From: Tateyamaria omphalii
Lineage (GTDB): Bacteria; Pseudomonadota; Alphaproteobacteria; Rhodobacterales; Rhodobacteraceae
Length of the DNA stretch: 60,538 nt
Direction of reading: 5' to 3'
Assembly (NCBI RefSeq): GCF_001969365.1
Contig: NZ_CP019316.1
Span: forward strand, 1 to 60,538
The position numbers and the translations under genes are program-made. The notes under the pieces are model-generated. The model had not been told where the DNA came from and ran no database searches. It worked only from the letters and a program-made list of their open reading frames with translations. Positions 54,317 to 60,538 of the stretch are shown in pieces. Numbering within the stretch: the first letter of the stretch is position 1; each line of letters begins with the position of its first letter.

Positions 54317-55378
54317 GTGACGACAAGCAGGGATGAGGTGCTGGAGGTCCTGAAAAGGATCGAGGCACCGGGCGGCGATATCGTATCGACCGGCGTGATG
54401 CGCGCATTGAACGTGGACGGCAGCACCGTGCGCTTCGTGATGGAGATCAACCCGGCCCAGGCCGCCGCCTATGAAGGTGTGAAGGCGCAGGCCGAGGCGG
54501 AGTTGGGTGCGCTGAACGGGATCGAGAGCGTGGCGATTGTGCTGACCGGGCACACGGATAAGGCGCCACCGCCCGACCTGAAACCACAGCGCCCGGCGGA
54601 TCCCAAGGGGCCGCAGAAGGTGCCGGGCATCGACCGCATTCTGGCGGTCGCATCCGGCAAGGGCGGCGTGGGCAAGTCGACCGTGTCCGCCAACCTTGCC
54701 TGCGCGCTGGCGCAACAAGGACGGCGGGTGGGTCTGCTGGATGCAGATGTTTACGGGCCGTCGCAGCCCCGGATGCTGGGCGTGTCCGGTCGCCCTGCCT
54801 CTCCCGATGGCAAGACGATCCTGCCGATGCGCAATCATGGTGTTACGATGATGTCCATCGGCCTGATGATGAACGACGATCAGGCGGTTGTCTGGCGCGG
54901 TCCCATGCTGATGGGGGCACTGCAACAGATGATGACGCAGGTGCAGTGGGGCGCGCTGGACGTGCTGATCGTGGACCTGCCCCCGGGCACCGGTGACGTG
55001 CAGATGACGCTGGCGCAGAAATTCGCGGTGGATGGCGCCGTAATCGTCTCTACACCGCAGGATGTGGCTCTTCTCGATGCGCGCAAAGGGGTGGATATGT
55101 TCCAGCAATTGCATGTGCCCATCGTCGGCATGATCGAGAATATGAGCACCCATATCTGTTCCAATTGCGGGCACGAGGAACACGTGTTCGGCCATGGCGG
55201 GGTCAAGGCAGAGGCCGTGAAGCTGGGCGTGCCCCTGCTGGCCGAAGTGCCGCTTGATCTGCAGATCAGGATGGCCGCAGATGGCGGCGCACCCATCACC
55301 GTCAGCCAACCCGACAGCCCGCAGGCCAAGGCATTTCAGGATGTCGCCGCCGGTCTGGTGAGCGAGGGCGTCGCGTGA
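54317..55378 (+). CDS. mrp: Mrp/NBP35-type ATP-binding iron-sulfur carrier
   Basis: A 353-residue P-loop protein with an N-terminal FeS assembly-like domain (1-95), then SGKGGVGKST at about 113, the switch motif GLLDADVYGPSQP and a CxxC pair (HICSNCG) that holds a bridging [4Fe-4S] cluster in the dimer. It delivers FeS clusters to target proteins; FDH and the ferredoxins here would be natural clients. The start is a GTG. The stop overlaps the next gene. Confidence 0.9.
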   Translation: MTTSRDEVLEVLKRIEAPGGDIVSTGVMRALNVDGSTVRFVMEINPAQAAAYEGVKAQAEAELGALNGIESVAIVLTGHTDKAPPPDLKPQRPADPKGPQKVPGIDRILAVASGKGGVGKSTVSANLACALAQQGRRVGLLDADVYGPSQPRMLGVSGRPASPDGKTILPMRNHGVTMMSIGLMMNDDQAVVWRGPMLMGALQQMMTQVQWGALDVLIVDLPPGTGDVQMTLAQKFAVDGAVIVSTPQDVALLDARKGVDMFQQLHVPIVGMIENMSTHICSNCGHEEHVFGHGGVKAEAVKLGVPLLAEVPLDLQIRMAADGGAPITVSQPDSPQAKAFQDVAAGLVSEGVA

Positions 55379-56082
55379 GCGAGACAGCGGTCACATTCCC
55401 CCCGCTCATGTGGGGCGAGGAAGCGCCCGACAGCGCGTTCGATCACGCTGTGATGCGCGCGACGCTGGGATGTGACGCGGGCCTGATCGCTTACAAATTG
55501 GGTGCGTCAGAAATGGAGGCGGCGCTTGTCTTCGCCCCCGAAGTGCCGCTGTCCCAGGCCATGACCATGCTGCCGCTCTGCGGTGTGGGCTTTCAAAACG
55601 CGCTTGGCGCGCTGGCCCCGCCCGAAGTGGCGGTGCATCTGGACTGGTCGGGCGGCATCCGTGTCAACGGCGCGCGCTGCGGCGGGTTTCGGGCGATGGC
55701 GTCGGGCACGGATGCGACCGCTGTGCCCGACTGGCTGGTGATCGGGTTCACCCTGCCCCTGATCCCCGCGTCCGAGGACATGGGCCTGACCCCGGACGAG
55801 ACGGCGCTTTTTGCCGAAGGCTGCGCGGACGTGGACCCCCCGACCCTGCTCGAAGCCTGGTCGCGGCATACGCTGAATTGGCTGAACCGCTGGGAGGATG
55901 AAGGCAGCGCGCCTTTGCACGCCGAATGGCGCGGTATCGCGCATGGGATCGGGGAAAAGACGGAAAACCAGTCTCTAACCGGGACGTATCTGGGTGTGGA
56001 CGAGGCCTTCGGAATGCTGTTGCGGGACGAGAAAACAACGCATCTGATCCCGCTGACACGAGTGCTGGAGGCACAGACATGA
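55375..56082 (+). CDS. Biotin/lipoate ligase-like protein (DUF4444)
   Basis: A 235-residue protein resembling the biotin/lipoate protein ligase family with a C-terminal DUF4444 domain (GIGEKTENQSLTGTYLGVDE). The usual catalytic GRGRxG loop of BirA is not obvious, so ligase activity is doubtful. It overlaps genes on both sides by 4 bp, tying it to Mrp and DUF6505 in the FDH accessory operon. Confidence 0.72.
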   Translation: MSETAVTFPPLMWGEEAPDSAFDHAVMRATLGCDAGLIAYKLGASEMEAALVFAPEVPLSQAMTMLPLCGVGFQNALGALAPPEVAVHLDWSGGIRVNGARCGGFRAMASGTDATAVPDWLVIGFTLPLIPASEDMGLTPDETALFAEGCADVDPPTLLEAWSRHTLNWLNRWEDEGSAPLHAEWRGIAHGIGEKTENQSLTGTYLGVDEAFGMLLRDEKTTHLIPLTRVLEAQT

Positions 56083-56564
56083 AACTTGCACGCGCGATCC
56101 ACTTTGACGAAAGCGACATGAACGTCTTCGCCTCCCCTGCCCGCACCGGCGAATGGTGCATCTCGGGCGGGTTCGAGTTTTCGAACTGGGGTGAAGGCGA
56201 TTTGACCGGCAAGGCGCGGCAGGCCTTTGCCAATGGATGGTTCGGCTTGGAAACGGGCGGTCGCGTCACATTCGTTGCGGTCACGCAGTTGGAAGAGGCC
56301 GAGTTGGAGACACTGACCGACTTGCTGGCACAGCACTTCGTGACTTACTACGGCGCCCCGTCCGCAGACGCTGCGCGACCCGTGGCGATGGAGGAATTGG
56401 CACAGATGATCGAACTGTGCGAGGACCATGACCCCAATACGCTTCTGACGGTCGCGCGGGAGTTGACCGCGTCCGGGGTGCGCGAGGCCTATCGCACGAT
56501 ACAGCCGCAGGACGCGGGTCTGGATCAGTTTGCGATCCATGGGGATACCGGCCACGAGCACTGA
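56079..56564 (+). CDS. DUF6505 family protein
   Basis: A 161-residue soluble protein, start at 56079 overlapping the previous stop (ATGA). The N-terminal LARAIHFDESDMNVFASPAR and GEWCISGGFEFSNW are characteristic of the DUF6505 family of FDH neighbourhoods. No activity is known. It ends the plus-strand accessory operon; a terminator follows. Confidence 0.78.
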   Translation: MKLARAIHFDESDMNVFASPARTGEWCISGGFEFSNWGEGDLTGKARQAFANGWFGLETGGRVTFVAVTQLEEAELETLTDLLAQHFVTYYGAPSADAARPVAMEELAQMIELCEDHDPNTLLTVARELTASGVREAYRTIQPQDAGLDQFAIHGDTGHEH

Positions 56565-56600
56565 ATTCAGTTTCGAATTGGCTGCGCCAATCCGACCAAA

Positions 56601-56621
56601 GCGAGGGGTTCCACCCCTCGC
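56601..56621. terminator. Hairpin between DUF6505 and tupA genes
   Basis: GCGAGGGGT and ACCCCTCGC make a perfect 9-bp stem with a TCC loop in the 101-bp gap between convergent genes. No strong T-run follows on either side, so termination strength is uncertain. Confidence 0.6.
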
Positions 56622-56665
56622 GCTCCCCGCCGTATTTGAAAAGAGAAGAAGGGCCCTGTCAGGGT

Positions 56666-57470
56666 CTAGTTCGCATTGAAAACGAAAAGCGTTTCGCCGT
56701 CGATTGTGTACCCGTCGATGAGCGTTTGCGCACGATCCGAGGTCAGCCAGGTTTCGAGCCTTGCGGTCAGGTCCGTTTTGATATGCGGATGCCGCGCCGG
56801 ATTGACTGGCAGGTATGCGTATTGGTTGAACAGCACCGGATCACCGGCAAAAAGCAGCGCCAACTCACCCTTGTTGCCGAAATTCAGCCAGCTGGCACGA
56901 TCAGACAGGATATAGGCGTTGAGACCTGATGCCGTATTCAACGCCGCACCCATGCCGGCACCCACGGCGCCGGTACCAGTCCCCGAACATGTCTACGGCG
57001 AGGTCCGCGTCGGTCCAGAGACGCAGCTCTTTCTTGTGCGTGCCGCTGTCGTCGCCGCGACTGACGAATGCCGCGTTGGACGCTGCAATTCTTTGCAGTG
57101 CTTCTGTGACTGTTTCGACGTCAGCAATACCAGCCGGGTCGTCAGAGGGTCCGACCACGACAAAATCGTTGTACATGATCTCGCGCCTGTGGGTGCCATA
57201 GCCATCGGTGACGAATGCCTCCTCTGCCGCGCGCGAATGTACCAGAATCGCGTCAACGTCCCCCGCCTCCCCAAGCCGGAGCGCCTGTCCTGTGCCAACC
57301 ACGAGCAACTGCACATCAAGGTCGAGGTCCTTGGCGATCTCGGGCAGGAGCACATCGGCCAGCCCGGAATTGTGGAACGACGTCGTGACGGCCATGCGCA
57401 TCTGGTCGGCGGCTTGCGCCATACCGGCGGTGATCAGCGCCAAAACAACCGATAACAGTCTCTGTTTCAT
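56666..57470 (-). CDS. tupA: Tungstate-binding periplasmic protein TupA (frameshift)
   Basis: A 267-residue tungstate ABC binding protein. It has a signal peptide (1-20), the TTTS-like VTTSFHNSGL oxyanion motif (about 28-37), FVSRGDDSGTH and the SGLNAYILSDRASW block. One extra base at about 56971-56973 splits the frame; removing it reads GDWYGAVGAGMG, aligned with the family WYRETGxGMG. The start overlaps the tupC stop, so gene order is tupB-tupC-tupA on the minus strand. It supplies tungstate, and perhaps molybdate, for FDH and the hydroxylase. Confidence 0.88.
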
Positions 57471-58179
57471 TCCACGATGTCTCCTTGCAGAAAGGCCCTG
57501 GCCTCGGGCGTTTGGGGGGCATTGAAAAATGTGTCTGCCGGTCCGGTTTCGTGCACCTTGCCGCCCAGCATGAACACTATCCGGTCCGCGATCCGTCGTG
57601 CTTGACCCATGTCATGGGTTGATAGGATCAACCGTGTTCCGTCGGCCTTGGCCTGCAGCAGAATCGCCTCAATCTCGCGCATGGCGCGGCCATCAAGCGA
57701 GGCCGTCGGCTCGTCCAGAAAGACGAGAGCGGGGTTGGTGATCAATGCCCGCGCGATGGCCAACTTTTGTTGCTCGCCACCTGACAAGACCAGGGCGCGT
57801 CGGGTCATGTGCGGCTCTAACCCGACTTTTCTGGCCCAGGTTCGGGCCGCATCGCGCGCCTTTCGACGTGTGACGCCCGCAATTGGAGCGGATAGGCCAG
57901 ATTCTCCTCGACCGTGCGTCGCAGGACGACGGGCTGCTGAAACACAAAAGCCTGGTGATGCCGGGCCGTGTCCATGTCGCAGGCCCAGGCCACGCTGCCA
58001 CCTGTTAATCGCGCGGTGCCGTGCATGAGGCGCAACAGCGTTGTCTTTCCCGAACCGTTGGGGCCCATGACAACACACAGCCCCTGCCCGTCCAGCGACA
58101 GATCTATCGGCCCCACAAGGCGCTTGCCGCGGCGCGATGTCTCTGCCCCTGTGAGCCTCAGTGGGAAAAGTTCGGTCAC
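57467..58179 (-). CDS. tupC: Tungstate ABC transporter ATPase TupC (frameshift)
   Basis: A 237-residue ATPase when restored. Walker A GPNGSGKTT is in the first frame and signature LSGGEQQKLAIARAL and Walker B VFLDEPTASLD in the second. A G is missing opposite the CCC at 57876-57878; restoring it gives QLRGVTRRKARDAA. The GTG start at 58179 overlaps the permease stop (GTGA). Confidence 0.87.
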
Positions 58180-58895
58180 CACCTGCTGTCCCTCTCCGTC
58201 TGGCCGATCCAGTGGATCACGAGGTTCACGCCAAGGGCCAGCGCGATGAGGATAAAGCCGAGGGCGAGCGCCAGCGCGAACTCTCCCTTGCCTGTTTCCA
58301 ACGCGATGGCGGTGGTCAGAACGCGTGTCGCGTTGTCGATATTGCCACCGACGATCATGATGGCGCCGACCTCTCCGATCCCGCGGCCAAAACCGGCGAG
58401 GGCGGCAGTCAATAATGCGCGGCGCGCGTCCCACAGAAGCGTGCGCATTTTCTGCATTTGCGTCACGTTCAGCGAGATCAGAAGGTCGTGATATTCGGCC
58501 CAAAGCTCCCGCAACGACTGGTGCGCGATAGATGCGATGAGCGGAACGATAATGATCACTTGCGCGATGATCATTGCGGTGGGTGTGAAGAGCAGGCCGA
58601 GCGCGCCGAAAGGGCCGGAGCGTGACAGGAGGATGTACACGATCAGGCCCACGACCACCGGCGGCAGACCCATCAGCGCGTTAAGCACGGCAATGGTTGC
58701 ACGTCGCCAGCGGAAGCGGCGTACGGCAAGCAACGCCGCAAGCGGCAAGGCGATCAGGCAGGCGATGATCAACGCAGTGAGAGTGACCCGCAACGAGCGC
58801 AGTGCAATGTCCGCCAGTTCGGCATCGAACGTGACGACCAGCCAGAATGCGTGGCGCAGACCCTCCCACAGATCGACTATGGCCGATCCTCCCAT
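58176..58895 (-). CDS. tupB: Tungstate ABC transporter permease TupB
   Basis: A 239-residue permease with five to six hydrophobic segments and the binding-protein-dependent transport motif (ALAGFGRGIGEVGAIMIVGGN). It is the first gene of the tup operon. The ATG at 58895 is the best start because the longer frame upstream runs through the palindromes behind parB. Confidence 0.88.
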   Translation of the reverse strand: MGGSAIVDLWEGLRHAFWLVVTFDAELADIALRSLRVTLTALIIACLIALPLAALLAVRRFRWRRATIAVLNALMGLPPVVVGLIVYILLSRSGPFGALGLLFTPTAMIIAQVIIIVPLIASIAHQSLRELWAEYHDLLISLNVTQMQKMRTLLWDARRALLTAALAGFGRGIGEVGAIMIVGGNIDNATRVLTTAIALETGKGEFALALALGFILIALALGVNLVIHWIGQTERDSRW

Positions 58896-59023
58896 TGCTT
58901 GTTTTTCCTGAAATTGAACGGTTTTTCGGGGGGATACCAGCCCTGTTCTGCTGATACGCCAGCCTTGTCTCTGGCGGTTCGGGGACCCGTCTGGTGGTCG
59001 GTCAAAATGTCCGTTGGCAAGAA

Positions 59024-59078
59024 AATTGCCCGTGGGCAATTCCAAACTATGACACTGGAAATTGCCCACGGGCAATTT
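59024..59078. repeat. parS: Twin palindromes behind parB, candidate parS centromere
   Basis: AATTGCCC-GT-GGGCAATT (59024-59041) and AAATTGCCC-AC-GGGCAATTT (59059-59078) are two palindromes whose 18-bp cores are exact reverse complements of each other, 36 bp apart. They begin 6 bp after the parB stop and lie between parB and the tupB promoter. Palindromic pairs at the end of parAB are typical ParB-binding sites. They could also form a terminator for parB, since on the minus strand the second copy is followed by TTTTC. Confidence 0.6.
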
Positions 59079-59084
59079 TTCGCA

Positions 59085-60076
59085 TCAGTCGCCAAATTCG
59101 GCTTTCAGATACGCATCGAAGGCGCCCTTAAGTTGTGATTTGGTCATGTCCGCCTCGAACTCGATCCGCACTTTGCGGCCCTTTTTAACCACCGCAAATG
59201 CCCTTGTCATGGGTGCTGCGACGATAGGTTTTGCCCTCAACCTCCGGCTTGGGCTGCACCGGCTTTCCGGCCCGCGTCAGCCGCCGCATCACCGTCGCCG
59301 CATCTACGAAAGACCCACGGCCAGCGCGGGCGCGGTCCTGCTCGCGTCCAATGGCGCCCGCTTCTTCCAGCACGGCGCGTGACGTGTCGGGCTGAGCCAA
59401 CAGCGGCTTCAACTCGCGGGCATTGCGCTCGCGGATCTCACGGATGTTTGGGAACGCTTCGACAATGGCCTGCGGCAGCTTTGCCAGTTGCAGGTAACGC
59501 GACAGCCACGGCTGGCTGACCTCCAACCGTTCGGCCATCGCCTTTTGCTTGCCGCCGTAATAGCGGGCGACCGCATCGGCATAGTCTAGCGCGCGTTCGT
59601 AGTCAGAGATATCCTCGCGGTCGCGGTTCTCGATATCGGCCAGCCGGAACGCTTCCTCATCCGACATCTGGCGCGCTTCGATCAGGTATTTGAACTGGGT
59701 GTAGTTGTTGGCGCGCAGCCACGAGACGGCGAAATGACGGCGCGCCCCGCAGATCACTTCGAAGTCGTAATCCTCGTCATCCACGGGTCGGACTATGGCC
59801 GGGAATTCCTGCTGCCCTTGCGACCGGATCCCGTCGATCAGATCGCGGCAATTGTCTTCGGTCAAAAGCGCATAGTCGCGATTGTGCCGATCCCACATCC
59901 GGCAGCGCGCGGGGTCAACCCCAGCGCAGGGTCTTTTCCTCGACCTCACCAGCCAGCCGGTCGCTGATCGCGGTGGTGCGTTTCAGAAAGCGGGCGCCGG
60001 CGCGGTCAGAGGCGTCCGGCACAGCCTCAAAATCGTTCAGAACGTCGTCAAAAATCGCGTCATGCTTGCGGCTCAT
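59085..60076 (-). CDS. parB: Partition protein ParB (two frameshifts)
   Basis: A 329-residue centromere-binding protein when restored. It has an N-terminal arm, a ParB/Srx CTPase-like domain with GARRH (at about 115), a helix-turn-helix (KQKAMAERLEVSQPWLSRYL) and a C-terminal dimer region (KVRIEFEADMTKSQLKGAFDAYL). Extra bases in the C-run 59919-59922 and in the T-run 59230-59233 split it into three frames; removing one base each gives LRWVDPARCRMW and GKPIVAAPMTRAF. The ATG overlaps the parA stop (ATGA). Confidence 0.88.
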
Positions 60077-60538
60077 AGCAGTCCCTCCTTGCGCAATTGC
60101 GCGTGATGGCTTGGCCAGGTCTTGCGGATCAGCACCTCGATCTCGCGACACACGGCATCCAGATAGGCGCGGCAGCGTTTGTGCGTCTCGGTCCGCGTCG
60201 CGGGGCCGGTCAGCTCGTAGACGGTGGACAGGTTCGCCGCGGCATTGTCGATTCGGCGCTGTCCTTGAGCACCGATTGCAACATGTCGAGGGGGAAGACC
60301 GCGTCCATCATCCGTTTGATCGCCATATGCGCAGATTTACTGTCGTTCATCTTGGTGGCGAGGATCTTAACGAAAGCATAATCGCGCGCGCCCCCGTGTT
60401 GCGCGAGCTCATTCAGTGTGGCGCCAAGCATTTTGAGAAAATGCGCGGTCGAACCAAAGTCGATATTGTTGGGTGGTGCAGGGATCACCAGCGCATCCGC
60501 CGCGCGCAGCACCGACAGCGACAGCATCCCCAGCGCCG
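60073..60538 (-). CDS. parA: Plasmid partition ATPase ParA, C-terminal part (frameshift; gene begins at 736)
   Basis: This continues the parA frame from base 1 (ALGMLSLSVLRAADALVIP) to the stop at 60073. One T is missing at 60252-60253; restoring it changes a premature ending into DSAEIDNAAANLSTVYELTG, the expected ParA C-terminus ending LRKEGLL. Total restored gene: 1203 bp, 400 residues. Confidence 0.92.

Noticed and set aside
3793..60253. Programmed ribosomal frameshifting as an explanation of the broken frames
   Set aside because: The sites share no slippery heptamer or downstream structure, occur in unrelated genes and go in both directions, so sequence error is simpler.
1..60538. Mobile elements, integrases, conjugation genes, rRNA or tRNA
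   Set aside because: I looked for transposase, relaxase, type IV secretion and RNA gene patterns and saw none.

Overview
The window reads as one complete circular plasmid of 60,538 bp. The parA gene runs off base 1 on the minus strand and continues without a gap at base 60,538, so the two ends join inside a gene. Gene families (RepA-type replicon with parAB, an adk-acs-acetate symporter set, DUF3305/DUF3306 formate dehydrogenase accessories) and the evenly GC-rich sequence point to an alphaproteobacterium of the Rhodobacterales, probably a marine Roseobacter-type host. I see no transposase, phage gene, conjugation gene, rRNA, tRNA or CRISPR array.

Layout. (1) Replication and partition: parA and parB with a twin palindrome behind parB (58.9-60.5 kb and 1-736), an iteron origin (about 1.07-1.33 kb) and repA (1357-2373). 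(2) Acetate module (2.4-13.1 kb, plus strand): a sensor kinase, acetyl-CoA synthetase, adenylate kinase, a DUF4212/sodium-solute symporter pair, a CBS/DUF294 protein, a small membrane protein and a membrane-anchored DEDDh exonuclease. (3) A ParDE toxin-antitoxin pair (13.2-13.8 kb). (4) Minus-strand regulators: LuxR-type response regulator, FIST sensor protein and hybrid kinase (13.8-17.9 kb). (5) The PQQ/lanthanide island (18.0-40.4 kb): a lanthanide-type PQQ alcohol dehydrogenase, a PedABC/Lut-like ABC system with beta-propeller and cupredoxin-like companions, cytochrome c550, an MxaJ/XoxJ-like binding protein, a CoxG/S/L/M-type molybdenum hydroxylase (likely aldehyde dehydrogenase), a NosR-like protein with its ApbE flavin transferase, a TauC-like permease, a VWA protein and pqqABCDE. 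(6) Formate dehydrogenase region (40.5-56.6 kb): an AAA+ response regulator, a WD40-cytochrome c protein, FDH gamma, FKBP, beta and alpha subunits, Tat peptide, TorD-like chaperone, DUF3306, DUF3305, a polyferredoxin, a TupA-like/cytochrome c protein, DUF6494, Mrp, a lipoate-ligase-like protein and DUF6505. (7) tupABC tungstate transporter (56.7-58.9 kb).

Read together, the plasmid encodes an almost self-contained alcohol oxidation route: alcohol to aldehyde in the periplasm (PQQ enzyme, cytochrome c550), aldehyde to acid (molybdenum hydroxylase), acetate import and activation to acetyl-CoA, with adenylate kinase recycling AMP, plus formate oxidation and tungstate/molybdate supply. A short GGTC(G/T)TA motif recurs in the intergenic regions of the PQQ island and of its likely regulator.

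Caveat: I count 15 single-base frameshifts in 12 otherwise well-preserved genes, including parA, parB, acs, pqqB and FDH subunits. In every case both halves are conserved and the full length is restored by one base, usually in a homopolymer. I treat them as probable sequence errors and give the full restored extent of each gene.
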